DNA of 64,000 nt, taken from contig WQVX01000001.1 in NCBI GenBank assembly GCA_009785615.1, positions 1 through 64,000 on the forward strand. Reading direction: 5' to 3'. Within the stretch, counting starts at the first letter, position 1, and every line of letters begins with the position of its first letter. Of this stretch, positions 54,045 to 63,886 are shown in pieces. The position numbers were made by a program, and so were the translations under genes. The stretch comes from Defluviitaleaceae bacterium (lineage in GTDB: Bacteria; Bacillota; Clostridia; Lachnospirales; WQUN01). The notes under the pieces were generated by a model. That model did no database searches. It was not told the DNA's origin and worked only from the letters and a program-made list of their open reading frames with translations.

Positions 54045-55514
54045 TTGAAAACAGGGGCAATGCTTAATGCATATCCGGATAGTATAGGGCAAAATCTGGG
54101 CAATTTAATTAAATGGCTGCAAAACCCTGCTCTTAAAGAGATATTTCAAAGCTTTTATATTCTTCCAAGTATGTTTAACAGTGACTTGGACAGGGGCTTT
54201 TCTGTTATTGATTACAACTTAAATGAAGTCCTTGCAAAAAAAGATGACCTAACAAAACTTAATAATTTAGGTATTGCTCTTAAACTGGACTTTGTTATTA
54301 ATCATGCATCAGTGCAGTCAAAACAATTTCAGGACATTCTTGCTAACGGAGAAAATTCCATTTACAAAGATTTCTTTATTGATTGGAACCAATTTTGGGC
54401 AGGCTGCGGGTCTAAAACAGAAGCGGGATATATTAATCCTGAGCCAAAATACTTGGAAAAAATGCATTTTCGCAAACCCGGACTTCCCTTACTGATGGTT
54501 CCTATGCCTGATGGAACAAAAAAACCTTATTGGAATACATTCTATCAATCTTGCTCCCTTGGGCAAATGGACTTAAATATCAATTCACCTTTAGTATGGG
54601 AGTTTTATGATGAAACTCTCCAAAAATTATCTTCTTATGGCGCAGAAATTGTGCGTTTAGATGCCTTTGCATATGCACCCAAAGAGCCGGGAGCCGGAAA
54701 TTTCTTAAATGACCCGGGAACTTGGGAGCTATTATCAAAAATCCGTACTTTAGCTGATAAATATAGTTTGCAACTTTTGCCGGAAATTCATGCTGAGTAT
54801 CGTGAAAAAATTCACGAAAAGCTTACCCTTGAAGGTTATATAACCTATGATTTTTTCCTGCCGGGACTGCTTATTCATGCTTTGGAAAAGCACACATGTA
54901 CTTATTTGCTAAACTGGATAAATGATATCCGGCAAAAAAACATCAAAACAGTTAATATGCTTGGCTGTCATGATGGCATTCCGGTATTAGATTTACGCGG
55001 GTTGCTGCCGGAAGAGGAAATAGAAGATATTATTAAAATTATTGTAGGACGTGGAGGTCACGTAAAAGATGTGCAAGGCAATAAAAAGATGTACTATCAA
55101 GTAAACGCTACTTACTTTAGTGCTTTAGGAGAACAGCAAAATAAAATGCTACTGGCTCGCGCTATACAGATTTTTATGCCCGGGATACCTCAAGTATGGT
55201 ATCTTGATCTTGTAGGTGGAAAAAACGATTACACTGCTGTGCAGCAAGCCGGTGAAAATGGACATAAAGAAATCAATCGAACAAACCTGTCTTTAGATCA
55301 TATGGAAAATGCTTTAAATGATGAATTAACGGTCAAGCAATTGGAATTACTGCGCTTTAGAAATACTAACCCGGCATTTGGCTCAGGTGCAAAGCTATCT
55401 GTAATTGGCAAAGAACACAAATTTAGTTTGCAGTGGGAAAATAATGGCAATATAGCACGGTTGGATGCTGATTTGAAATCATGTACTTATGAAATTAGCA
55501 ATTTTTCATTATAG
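54045..55514 (+). CDS. GH13 (subfamily 18) sucrose-phosphorylase-like enzyme
   Basis: The 489-residue enzyme matches sucrose phosphorylase in length and motifs: nucleophile D206 (VRLDAFAYAPKEPG), acid/base E247 (LLPEIHAEY) and transition-state stabiliser D310 (GCHDGIPVLD), plus QVWYLDLVGGKND near residue 385. It would phosphorolyse sucrose or a related glucoside (glucosylglycerate, sucrose 6'-phosphate) with retention, giving alpha-glucose 1-phosphate. The start is TTG 54045 with GGAGGG 6 bases upstream. It is followed by a terminator. Confidence 0.9.
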   Translation: MKTGAMLNAYPDSIGQNLGNLIKWLQNPALKEIFQSFYILPSMFNSDLDRGFSVIDYNLNEVLAKKDDLTKLNNLGIALKLDFVINHASVQSKQFQDILANGENSIYKDFFIDWNQFWAGCGSKTEAGYINPEPKYLEKMHFRKPGLPLLMVPMPDGTKKPYWNTFYQSCSLGQMDLNINSPLVWEFYDETLQKLSSYGAEIVRLDAFAYAPKEPGAGNFLNDPGTWELLSKIRTLADKYSLQLLPEIHAEYREKIHEKLTLEGYITYDFFLPGLLIHALEKHTCTYLLNWINDIRQKNIKTVNMLGCHDGIPVLDLRGLLPEEEIEDIIKIIVGRGGHVKDVQGNKKMYYQVNATYFSALGEQQNKMLLARAIQIFMPGIPQVWYLDLVGGKNDYTAVQQAGENGHKEINRTNLSLDHMENALNDELTVKQLELLRFRNTNPAFGSGAKLSVIGKEHKFSLQWENNGNIARLDADLKSCTYEISNFSL

Positions 55515-55529
55515 CTGTAATAGACTAAG

Positions 55530-55552
55530 TCCGTGTTAACGGGCTTTTTTTT
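55530..55552 (+). terminator. terminator of the kinase/GH13 operon
   Basis: AGTCCGT-GTTA-ACGGGCT (one G-T pair) followed by at least seven Ts. Confidence 0.88.
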
Positions 55553-55712
55553 TGCGTTATTTTCACAAAGCAGTGAGACGTCCGGCAAGCTTGCTACAGG
55601 TAATTTGTCGAAAAATTTAAAAAAATTTGACCAATTACAACAATACATTTTGTCTAAAATTCAACATTTTCTTTCAAAAAAATTACTTTGTCAATAAAAT
55701 TACATATTTAAC

Positions 55713-55740
55713 TTGACATAGTATGACAAATGGTTATAAT
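55713..55740 (+). promoter_or_regulatory. consensus sigma-A promoter of the XRE regulator gene
   Basis: TTGACA (55713-55718), 16 bases, TATAAT (55735-55740). ATGACA/TGTAAT-like half sites around it could be autoregulatory. Confidence 0.78.
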
Positions 55741-55823
55741 GTAATCACTTGCGATACATATAATGAGTGGTCGACAAGATCTAAATGTACAATTTATAAA
55801 CTTATTTAAGGAGAGAATGGAAA

Positions 55824-56231
55824 ATGAATGAAAAAATTGGGCAACGCATACGGGAGTTACGGCTATATTACAACCTGTCAATAGAAGAATTATCTGATCT
55901 GTTAGGTATTTCGTCAGGTTTTCTTAGGTTAGTAGAGCGTGGCGAACGTGGTGCGACTATTGAACGCTTAGCTAAGATAAGCAAAATTTTTAATGTGTCA
56001 ATGGATTATCTTGCATTAGGACGTGAGACAGATCTAACAAAGAACGATAATAGTCCGGTGAAATTTTTGGAACGTATACTTACTGAACATGAGCTACATA
56101 AAATAGCTGAATTTGGTAAAGGACTTTCTACGTTTAACTACAGCGCAGAAGAATTGGACTTGCTTTTTGTCTCTATTCACTCTCAGTTGAAATTCTTGCA
56201 CAATATAAAATCAAGAAAAAATTCCGGCTGA
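55824..56231 (+). CDS. XRE-family helix-turn-helix regulator
   Basis: The 135-residue protein has an N-terminal XRE domain (residues 4-65: IGQRIRELRLYYNLSIEELSDLLGISSGFLRLVERGERG) and a C-terminal helical part (about 75-130) that may dimerise. Size and layout recall SinR-like regulators. The partner and targets are unknown; it is a single gene next to a chemoreceptor gene on the other strand. AGGAGAG precedes the ATG. Confidence 0.88.
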   Translation: MNEKIGQRIRELRLYYNLSIEELSDLLGISSGFLRLVERGERGATIERLAKISKIFNVSMDYLALGRETDLTKNDNSPVKFLERILTEHELHKIAEFGKGLSTFNYSAEELDLLFVSIHSQLKFLHNIKSRKNSG

Positions 56232-56259
56232 GATCCGGCTAAATAATGAATTTAAAATT

Positions 56260-56292
56260 GATAGCGGTTTACTATAAAAGTGAACCGCTATC
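56260..56292 (+). terminator. terminator of the XRE gene
   Basis: GATAGCGGTTTAC and GTGAACCGCTATC pair (12 of 13, one G-T); the T run after it is weak. Confidence 0.65.
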
Positions 56293-56299
56293 GTTTATC

Positions 56300-56326
56300 C
56301 AACCGGTGACAAAATGAGATCGGTTG
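56300..56326 (-). repeat. 27-bp repeat, copy 2 (inverted relative to 53999-54025)
   Basis: Exact reverse complement of copy 1, 2.3 kb away, ending one base before the chemoreceptor stop. The pair encloses the GH13 and XRE genes. Confidence 0.92.
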
Positions 56327-56327
56327 A

Positions 56328-58853
56328 CTATAGTTTTTTCAACTTAAAAATTTTCACCATGTTGTCCATAGCCTCTGCGCTACTTGATAATACTTCAGAA
56401 GAAGCCGCACTTTCTTCAGAAATGGAGCTATTAGACATAACTACATCAGATATCATTTTTACACCACTGTTAATATGATTTAAAGTTTCAGATTGTTCTT
56501 GAGATTGCGTTTCGATATTTACAATCAATTGAGCTACTTTTTCTACATCTCCCAAAATAACTTCAAAGGTACGTGCCGCTTCTTGAGCCGCCTCTTGCCC
56601 TTGTTCAATTTTTAGGAGAGTATCTTCTACCAAAGCAGAACTTTCTTTTGCGGCGGTTTCACTGCGGTTTGAAAGTACTCTAACTTCTTCGGCAACAACA
56701 CTAAATCCTTTGCCTTGTTCCCCGGCTCTGGCTGCTTCTATAGCGGCATTTAAAGCTAGTAGGTTAGTTTGGAAGGCTATACCATCTATTGTTTTAAGTA
56801 TCTGCGAGATATTGTTAGATGCATCGCTGATAGACTGCATTGCTCCTAACATGCTTTGCATATGCGTATTTCCTAAATTGACTGTGGCCTTGCTATTAGC
56901 AGACAGTTCACTTACTTCTCTTGATGTTTCAAAGTTTTCTTTAATCCTATCGGTAAGTATATCCATAGAGGAAGTCAATTCTTCTACTGCTGCTGTTTGC
57001 GAAGAAGCTCCTTCAGCAAGTATGGAACTAGACTCAGATACTTGTCTTGCCCCTGCTAAAACTTCGCCGGCCGAACCGGAAATAGAGGAGATTATATGAT
57101 TAAACTTAGATAGCAAAATATTAAGCGAAGATTCAATTTCTTCAAAATCTCCACGAAAATGATCAGAAACTACAAGATCGAAATTATCATTTGACATATT
57201 TGTTAAAACTCTTGCAATTTCCTTGATGTATGAAGCCAGGGCATCTTCCGTAGAGTTTAGTGCGATTTTTATATTTTCAAATACACCCTTATATTGACCG
57301 GACATATGTACAGCAAAATTACCATTTGCCATATTGTCAAGTGCCGCAGTTGCTTCAGCTAATGGCGTATTTATTGCATCCATAAGCAGATTCATTTGAG
57401 ATAATATATGCTTCCATCCCCCATGCAAATGTGAGATATTAGCACGTTTATCCAAAACGCCGTTTAAAGCGTGCTCCAAAAGCATTCCGCACTGCCCGGA
57501 TATATCCTTGAGATTATTCTGCATCTTCTCTAATGTTACATTATACATACTACGATCACCTGACAAGGTTTCCATAGTGTGCTCAAAATTGCCATTGGTA
57601 AAGCTGTCAATAGCAGTAAGAACAACTTTATCTACATGAGCTTCTGTCTCAAACATGTCGTTAAGTTGCTCTACCAAAGTAGCAAAAGAACCTTGATATT
57701 TTGTTGCATCAAAACGGGAACGTGTATCCCCATCTGCACGGCGTTTTACAAATTCTGTTAAATCATCTAAAACATTAAGTAATGTACGAGAGGTTCTTGC
57801 AGTAGAACGTGCCAATTGGCCGATTTCGTCCTTTGACTGATACAGTTCAGTATTGATTGCAAGATGTCCTCTGGATAAAAGCTCCAATGCCTCAGTAGTA
57901 TCTTTTATTGGCTTAACAATCATTTTGCCATTAATAAAAGTAATGATTATTAGCACAAATATTGCAACCACTGCTATCAAGAAAAAAGCCAAATATCTAG
58001 CCATGCGTTCCATTTGGGTGACAACTGCCATGCTTTGACCAACAAAAATTGCACCTGCATAGTTATCTGTATAATCTAAGACGGGTCTTATAGACAATAA
58101 GAATGGTACGCCTATTACATCGCCGCGGCCTGTATAGGTTTGCCGTTGATAAACAACTGTTTCTTGAAAATAGTCGCTCATCGCAATACCTGTTGACCGC
58201 TCACCTGTTGGTGTTCTGATGGTAGACATTGCAGCTACTACCCCGGAAAACACTGTAACTTCAGTTCCGGTAATATACTGTATTCTATCTACAAAGCTTG
58301 GGTCAGTTAAGTCATAGCCTGCAACTACCGTTCCAACAATTTGATTGTTTAGTCTAATAGGTACTGTTGAAATAATACCTACGCTAACTTCCGTTTCGGA
58401 TTGCATTTCAGAAGTTACAGACCCTGCCGGAGATAAAGCACGTGATACGCTGGATCTATAAATTATTGAATCATCTCGTCTATCACTATGTAACCTAGTC
58501 AGGACATTCCCTTCTGCATCTGTTACTAACACCACATGAGGATTAGAGAAATTAATAACATCTCTAACTAAAGATTCCAGTTGGCTTTCTGCCATGGCTA
58601 TATCGCCGTTTGCGACAGCATTAGCAAGTGCAGAATTTTGGGCTAGAGTTTGGCTTACTCCCATAGAGGTATCCCTCATGGAGTCTAAAGCTCCTTCCAT
58701 TGCTTGCATGGATGATTCCATTCTGGTGGAACTTGTAAAGAAAATAATGTCACTTATATTTACCAATAAAGGAGCTAATACTGCTGTTGCTGTTAATAAA
58801 ACTGCAACAAGAGATATAAAAAAAAGCTTACTTCTAATACTATGAAATTTCAT
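56328..58853 (-). CDS. methyl-accepting chemotaxis protein with Cache-type sensor
   Basis: The 841-residue receptor has a membrane helix (about 9-32), an extracellular Cache-like domain (about 45-280), a second helix (about 292-315), HAMP (about 316-370), several HAMP/linker repeats (380-590) and the signalling domain with [20 protein letters not shown] and [15 protein letters not shown]. Its design parallels the receptor at 23 kb, suggesting paralogues. AAGGAGG 6 bases before ATG 58853 sets the start. Confidence 0.92.
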   Translation of the reverse strand: MKFHSIRSKLFFISLVAVLLTATAVLAPLLVNISDIIFFTSSTRMESSMQAMEGALDSMRDTSMGVSQTLAQNSALANAVANGDIAMAESQLESLVRDVINFSNPHVVLVTDAEGNVLTRLHSDRRDDSIIYRSSVSRALSPAGSVTSEMQSETEVSVGIISTVPIRLNNQIVGTVVAGYDLTDPSFVDRIQYITGTEVTVFSGVVAAMSTIRTPTGERSTGIAMSDYFQETVVYQRQTYTGRGDVIGVPFLLSIRPVLDYTDNYAGAIFVGQSMAVVTQMERMARYLAFFLIAVVAIFVLIIITFINGKMIVKPIKDTTEALELLSRGHLAINTELYQSKDEIGQLARSTARTSRTLLNVLDDLTEFVKRRADGDTRSRFDATKYQGSFATLVEQLNDMFETEAHVDKVVLTAIDSFTNGNFEHTMETLSGDRSMYNVTLEKMQNNLKDISGQCGMLLEHALNGVLDKRANISHLHGGWKHILSQMNLLMDAINTPLAEATAALDNMANGNFAVHMSGQYKGVFENIKIALNSTEDALASYIKEIARVLTNMSNDNFDLVVSDHFRGDFEEIESSLNILLSKFNHIISSISGSAGEVLAGARQVSESSSILAEGASSQTAAVEELTSSMDILTDRIKENFETSREVSELSANSKATVNLGNTHMQSMLGAMQSISDASNNISQILKTIDGIAFQTNLLALNAAIEAARAGEQGKGFSVVAEEVRVLSNRSETAAKESSALVEDTLLKIEQGQEAAQEAARTFEVILGDVEKVAQLIVNIETQSQEQSETLNHINSGVKMISDVVMSNSSISEESAASSEVLSSSAEAMDNMVKIFKLKKL

Positions 58854-59024
58854 GCCTTGCCTCCTTGTTTTCTTGTGTTTCATATTTCTTATCTTTGATA
58901 TAATGGCATTTTATCACAAAAATACTAGATTAAACAGATTTAAATTTGTGCTTGTGCTGTGAAGCTTGTTATGTTAAAAATATGGTATTACTTTACTATT
59001 CAAAACAAGAAGGGAATGAAGCAA

Positions 59025-61205
59025 GTGACAAGAAAAATCAAAAAAGGACTTAGTTTGTTTTTAGTAGTCTGTATGCTGTTTCCATTGGCATCTGTACAAA
59101 TAGTTGCCAATACAACAGAGTCAAGTTTCACTATCGTAAATCCCTACGAAAATGTAAACTGGGATACTTTTGGGCAGTATCGTGCGGCGTTACATATGCA
59201 TACATTGCGCTCAGACGGTGCAGCCTCAGTTAGAGATACAATTTTGGATCTCTACAACAAAGGATTTGATATCGTTGCAATAACAGATCATGATGTTATG
59301 CATGACGGAAACTGGGCAGACGATCCGGAGGACTCTCTAACTGAGTCTCAGAAAGTCGCCATTATGTCCGGAGCCTTTGGTAGAACCGAATACATAGGCT
59401 TCAATTTTCCGGGAGATTTTGGCTCTGACTTCCATCGTCCGAATGATAGAGGCGGGATGATTCCAATTCCATTTACTAACGAGCAATCCCGTTCAGAGCA
59501 TATAATTACTCTTTGGGCAAACTTTAACAATGAATCAGGTTGGACGCAGTCTCAAATTTTACAGGAGACAGAAGCGCAAGGTGGTATTGCCATTATTGCA
59601 CATCCCGGTCGCTACACCACCGGAGCAGCCGGCGGCGAAGGGGGTATGGCTTCATCTAATAACCCGCTTCGTATCTCAAGATATGTTGAGTTGTTTGACA
59701 AATATCCCATAGCTTTGGGCTTTGAGCTTTTTAATCGTTTGGACAATGAAACTCGTTCTGACCGTATTTTATGGGATAACCTTCTTCAAGCTATGATGCC
59801 CTATGGCCGCTTTGTGTGGGGCTTTTCCAATGATGACAGCCATAGCATGAATCAAGCCGGTTATAACTTTAATGTTTTGCTTTTGCCGGAATTAAATGAA
59901 AACTACGCAAGGGAATCTATGGAAACAGGCGCGTTTTATATGGTGACTCGTGTGAATCGTGGCATAGGCCCAACTGACCCGGAAGTAAATCCTTTCTTAG
60001 AAGATGGCTTAACCGGAATTCCTAATGGAGGCACAGCCGCCACCCTGTTTATGCTTCATCAACAAGCACCCGGCTTCGTAAGAATAGAAGTGGAAGGAAA
60101 CACAATCACCATAGAAGGCAAAAACTATAATCAAATTGAGTGGGTTGCTGATGGTGTAGTTATTTATACAGGCTCTACTTTTGATGTAGGTGAACTTTTC
60201 TCGCAAATCTCAACTAATCATGTACGTGCCCAGCTTGTAGGTGATTATGGAGTTGCTTATACACAGCCTTTTGGCATTCTTCCGGAGGGGCAAAGTTTCT
60301 TGGAGCGTCCTACTGTCAATGATTTAGCATTAATTGACCCAATTTTAGAAATAAGTGTTCCGCATGGTGCATCAGCAACAGTCTCAGGTCTTCGTTTACC
60401 AACAACTGTAACCGCTGTAAGCATCAAAAACCGGCGTACTTCTGTAACGGTAGAGTGGGATATAGAATCTATTGTTGAATATGATCCAACTCAGACAGAA
60501 GGGACGCAAGTTTTAACAGTAACCGGCGAAATTACATTGCCGGATGATTGGTCAAACGCTTTTGACCTTTCATTGACTGTTACAGCTCAAGTTACGGTTG
60601 GAATAGATCCAACTATCACTATTGCTGAGGCAAATGCGGCAATGGTTGGCACAGTAGTAACTGTTGAAGGGTATGTAACCGCCGGAAGAATTGGAGATAA
60701 CCACAGGATTGTTATTCAAGACTCTACAGACCCGTGGGGCGGCCTTTTTATCCAAGATGTAAGCGTTTCGGCAGGTGCTGAATCCACTTTCTACCAGTAT
60801 GTGGGACAATGGGTAAGTATAACCGGAACAAGAGCTGTACAATGGCACAATGCTGCCATTCATGCTACAAGCATTGAAGCTTTGGTTGGCGATACAAGAG
60901 ATCCTATCAAGCCGATTGAGATAACCTTATATGACTTTGATCTGGGACTTCCGGGCAGATGGAACAATATGCTTATCTCCATTGAAGCCCCTCTGCTTCA
61001 AAGAGATTCCGGCCCTGCATATGATAATATTCACCTTATTAGATTACCCGGAGAAGGTAGAGTTGATATATCCGGCATTTTGCCTGAAGAAATTCAAGAT
61101 GGAGAATTGATTCATTTAGACCATGGCATTATGCACTGGCGTAATGATTTGGAGTCACATAGGCTTCACGCAGACTGGGTGGAAGGCACTATTACCCAAA
61201 GATAG
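59025..61205 (+). CDS. secreted PHP-domain phosphoesterase-like protein
   Basis: About 726 residues. A signal peptide is followed by a PHP domain (about 50-320) with HMHTLRSDGAASV, AITDHDVM, IAIIAHPGRY and FSNDDSHS, the His/Asp set that binds a trinuclear metal site. The rest (about 370-726) is Thr/Val/Glu-rich beta domains, including a nucleic-acid-binding-like OB segment (TVEGYVTAGRIGDNHRIVIQD). Substrate unknown; a secreted phosphatase or nuclease is possible. GTG 59025 is chosen since AGAAGGGA lies 9 bases upstream; ATG 59016 is too close to it. Confidence 0.8.
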   Translation: MTRKIKKGLSLFLVVCMLFPLASVQIVANTTESSFTIVNPYENVNWDTFGQYRAALHMHTLRSDGAASVRDTILDLYNKGFDIVAITDHDVMHDGNWADDPEDSLTESQKVAIMSGAFGRTEYIGFNFPGDFGSDFHRPNDRGGMIPIPFTNEQSRSEHIITLWANFNNESGWTQSQILQETEAQGGIAIIAHPGRYTTGAAGGEGGMASSNNPLRISRYVELFDKYPIALGFELFNRLDNETRSDRILWDNLLQAMMPYGRFVWGFSNDDSHSMNQAGYNFNVLLLPELNENYARESMETGAFYMVTRVNRGIGPTDPEVNPFLEDGLTGIPNGGTAATLFMLHQQAPGFVRIEVEGNTITIEGKNYNQIEWVADGVVIYTGSTFDVGELFSQISTNHVRAQLVGDYGVAYTQPFGILPEGQSFLERPTVNDLALIDPILEISVPHGASATVSGLRLPTTVTAVSIKNRRTSVTVEWDIESIVEYDPTQTEGTQVLTVTGEITLPDDWSNAFDLSLTVTAQVTVGIDPTITIAEANAAMVGTVVTVEGYVTAGRIGDNHRIVIQDSTDPWGGLFIQDVSVSAGAESTFYQYVGQWVSITGTRAVQWHNAAIHATSIEALVGDTRDPIKPIEITLYDFDLGLPGRWNNMLISIEAPLLQRDSGPAYDNIHLIRLPGEGRVDISGILPEEIQDGELIHLDHGIMHWRNDLESHRLHADWVEGTITQR

Positions 61206-61207
61206 AA

Positions 61208-61275
61208 CCAGGGTGTGTTTGAAAGCTCCATTGCGCCATCTTTCCGGCACAAGCGAGTTTTTAAACACACCCTGG
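61208..61275. terminator. long inverted repeat after the PHP gene
   Basis: CCAGGGTGTGTTT (61208-61220) and AAACACACCCTGG (61263-61275) pair perfectly across 42 bases. It lies between two convergent genes and probably ends both. Confidence 0.6.
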
Positions 61276-61318
61276 CTATAGTTTTAAAATAGTCATAAAA
61301 AAATGTTGAATACAACTT

Positions 61319-62470
61319 CTAAGTGTCCAAAGCAATCCTATACACCTTTTCTACATCAAGAGCATACTGACGAGCTGAAAATGATTGGATAGCTTCAAAT
61401 CCTGATTTTGCTGTTTTACTTGCTTCATCTTTATTAATCAAGGCATGATACAATATATCTGCCGCATCTTCATCTTTTTCAAATATAAAACCTGTATCTT
61501 TATGTCTAATCAAATTTTCAAAACTGGGATCCTTTTTAACTACTACAGGAACAGAAGAAGCCATAGCTTCAATATGCGTTAATCCTTGCGTTTCAGAAGT
61601 AGATGCTGTAGCAAAAACATCACCTAGTCTATAATATTTGCCTATAGCATCCCAAGGCTTAGCTCCTGTAAATATAACCGAACGCTGTATTCCTAAAGAT
61701 TCGGCCATTTGTTTAAGGTTGCTAAGCATAGGCCCTTCACCTACTATAACAAGTTTTGTTTGGGGAAGCCTATCAAGTAATTTAGGCATCGTTTCAACCA
61801 GTACATCCAAACTTTTTTCTTTTGCTACTCGCCCCACAGATATAATTACCGGGTCATCTAATTCTATTCCTAATTCCAGCTTAGTACGAGCCAATTCACC
61901 TTCAGAAAAATTCTCTGCGGCAAAGGGGGCAAAATCCAGGCCGGTAGGGATCATTTTGATGGGCTTATTTACTCCTATTTCCTTTAAATACGTATGTGTT
62001 TTATCGGCAGGAGCAATTACTACTTTTGCACGGTTGCAAAAAACACGGCTAAAACGCTGTGCCATTTTTGGAGTAATCAAATAGCCGTTAAAAGCATAAT
62101 GGGTATAATCTTCATACATAGTATGATATGTGTGTACCATAGGGATACGATATATTCTCGATACTAATTTTCCAAATATGCCCATAGGAAATTCAGTATG
62201 AGTATGGATAACATCCAAGCGTAAATACTTCATTTTAAGTAATAGCTTTGGAGAATATAAAATAGCCACACGATGGGGAGGCAAAAAAGTTAGGGGCATA
62301 CTGGGAAGTCGGAACACATTAAAACTGTTTCTAACAGCATTTGGGTCTGTAGTAGTAAAAATAAAGGTGCGGTGTCCTAATTTAGCTAATTCTTTTTCTA
62401 ACATGCGTATGGAAGTTACCACACCATTAATTCTTGGATGATATGTGTCGGTGAAAATACCGATGTTCAT
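61319..62470 (-). CDS. glycosyltransferase family 4, glycolipid-type
   Basis: The 383-residue GT-B enzyme starts NIGIFTDTYHPRINGVVTSI, a hallmark of diacylglycerol glucosyltransferases and related GT4 enzymes, and has ISVGRVAKEKSLDVLVE and the donor-site motif STSETQGLTHIEAMASSVPVV. It likely transfers a hexose from UDP or GDP sugar to a membrane lipid. ATG 62470 is preferred over TTG 62488. Confidence 0.9.
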   Translation of the reverse strand: MNIGIFTDTYHPRINGVVTSIRMLEKELAKLGHRTFIFTTTDPNAVRNSFNVFRLPSMPLTFLPPHRVAILYSPKLLLKMKYLRLDVIHTHTEFPMGIFGKLVSRIYRIPMVHTYHTMYEDYTHYAFNGYLITPKMAQRFSRVFCNRAKVVIAPADKTHTYLKEIGVNKPIKMIPTGLDFAPFAAENFSEGELARTKLELGIELDDPVIISVGRVAKEKSLDVLVETMPKLLDRLPQTKLVIVGEGPMLSNLKQMAESLGIQRSVIFTGAKPWDAIGKYYRLGDVFATASTSETQGLTHIEAMASSVPVVVKKDPSFENLIRHKDTGFIFEKDEDAADILYHALINKDEASKTAKSGFEAIQSFSARQYALDVEKVYRIALDT

Positions 62471-62517
62471 GAATGTTCCAACTTTCAATTGTATTTATAG
62501 CAATTCCGATTGACATT

Positions 62518-62533
62518 AACACGTTTACGTGTT
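62518..62533. repeat. perfect 7-bp palindrome in the gap before the GT4 gene
   Basis: AACACGT-TT-ACGTGTT. It sits upstream of the GT4 gene and may be an operator; the following bases to about 62600 contain further short inverted repeats (GCAC/GTGC, CACC/GGTG) with no gene. Confidence 0.45.
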
Positions 62534-62669
62534 GATGCAAGCGGAAATTGCGCCCCCCCTTCACCGACACGAAGCACGTTGGTGCGAAGTGGAGGTGCTA
62601 TATGGCGAGTTAATATTAGTAAGTAAGTTTTTAAAATCTTTTGTTGCATATTATATGAATGTATTGAAA

Positions 62670-62697
62670 GTTCGATGAACGCTTTTGTTCATCGAAC
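62670..62697 (-). terminator. terminator of the TPR-like membrane protein gene
   Basis: A perfect 11-bp stem GTTCGATGAAC/GTTCATCGAAC followed by TTTC on the minus strand. The stem repeats the sequence of the hairpin at 35500-35530. Confidence 0.7.
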
Positions 62698-62705
62698 CCA
62701 CAGTT

Positions 62706-63383
62706 TTAAGCCTGATCTTTTTTATCCATAAGATACTGCACTAATTGCTGTCTAATACCTTCGTCAGTAAAACGTTCAGGTATTTGGTCAAGTAGATAAT
62801 TTATACCATCATAGTTTGCTATGGATGCATAATAATCTGCCAGATACATATAAGTTTTTCTAAATTCGCTATCTAGTTCTACGGTATGTTCTAAGATCTT
62901 GATAGCATCTTTTTGTTTCTGTTCTTCTTGTTCTTGTTTAAACTCTTGCTCAGATTCTTGCTCAAGTAAGGCTTCGGCCCATTCTACTAAAGCGGAAACA
63001 TATCGATGATAGTTTGCCTCATATCCTGTGATTTTTTCCAGGTTAGCTACACCGTATTCAGTTTTAAGCTCTATATTAGTTAACTTACGTGGAAAACGAA
63101 GCATAGTTTGTTGAGCAACCTGTTGCACACGATCCTGCTTTTTTTTAACATTTCCTTCTGCGTCATCTCGCATTGGTAAACTAGTTAAGTTTGGTGAATA
63201 GTAATATACTTTCTCAACCTCTCGTCCGCGGGTGCTGTTTGCCTCCATATCTTCTTCCAAAAATTGATCCCGCAGTCTGTAACGATTTCTGGAACCCTTG
63301 TATCTAAAAAAAAGCATAACAGCCGAAAGTACAAGTATGATAAGCATACTAAATACAACCCTGTCAAATACCACGGCAAACAT
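62706..63383 (-). CDS. membrane-anchored protein with TPR-like C-terminus, function unknown
   Basis: The 225-residue protein has one N-terminal membrane helix (about 7-27), a charged linker, a Gln/Glu-rich segment (about 143-160, EQESEQEFKQEQEEQKQK) and a C-terminal pair of helices with TPR-like pattern (ILEHTVELDSEFRKTYMYLADYYA). Not recognised. AAAGGAAG precedes the ATG. It could be a scaffold at the inner membrane. Confidence 0.7.
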   Translation of the reverse strand: MFAVVFDRVVFSMLIILVLSAVMLFFRYKGSRNRYRLRDQFLEEDMEANSTRGREVEKVYYYSPNLTSLPMRDDAEGNVKKKQDRVQQVAQQTMLRFPRKLTNIELKTEYGVANLEKITGYEANYHRYVSALVEWAEALLEQESEQEFKQEQEEQKQKDAIKILEHTVELDSEFRKTYMYLADYYASIANYDGINYLLDQIPERFTDEGIRQQLVQYLMDKKDQA

Positions 63384-63445
63384 AATACAACTTCCTTTCT
63401 GATTTCATGCCACTTAATGCGAGCATAGCCCGCCTACAACCTTGA

Positions 63446-63700
63446 TTAAGAATTTTCTTTGATTAATACTACCAATGCTTTAGATAGTTGATCCGGGCAA
63501 GATGTGCCACGTCCTTTACAATTGATACCTTCAAGGTGCCTTACAGCATCTTGAGCGTGCATACCTGTTACAAGACGGCTTAAACCTTTTAAATTACCAT
63601 CACAACCACCATTAAACAGCACTGATTTAATGATGTTATCCTGTATGTCAATTTCTATTCCCTTGGAACAAACTCCGCTGGTTTTGTAATTGTAGTGCAT
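63446..63700 (-). CDS. TSCPD-domain protein (TIGR03905-type)
   Basis: The 84-residue protein has VLFNGGCDGNLKGLSRLVTGM and the CKGRGTSCPDQLSKAL motif that names the TSCPD domain, also found at the C-terminus of some ribonucleotide reductases. Stand-alone members of this length are common in Clostridia; function is unknown. Several Cys residues may bind metal. AGGTG-type site before ATG 63700. Confidence 0.88.
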   Translation of the reverse strand: MHYNYKTSGVCSKGIEIDIQDNIIKSVLFNGGCDGNLKGLSRLVTGMHAQDAVRHLEGINCKGRGTSCPDQLSKALVVLIKENS

Positions 63701-63826
63701 TGTACACCTCCATTTTGAGTTTATTATATGGGGCGCATTCTAATTTTGCAACTTTATTACGGTGGTTTTAAATAATCAAATTGATACATTAAATTAATAC
63801 GTTAAGCAAGTTGTATTTAGTATTAA

Positions 63827-63855
63827 TTGTCATATGAAAAAATACATGGTATACT
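63827..63855 (+). promoter_or_regulatory. sigma-A promoter of the last gene
   Basis: TTGTCA (63827-63832), 17 bases, TATACT (63850-63855). Confidence 0.72.
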
Positions 63856-63886
63856 TCCATATAACTAAACATACAGGAGATAAAAT

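Larger units (their letters stand above)
55515..55823 (+). other. 309-base gap with terminator and promoter
   Basis: After the terminator at 55530-55552 the gap is AT-rich and ends with the promoter of the XRE gene (55713-55740). I see no other feature. Confidence 0.6.
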
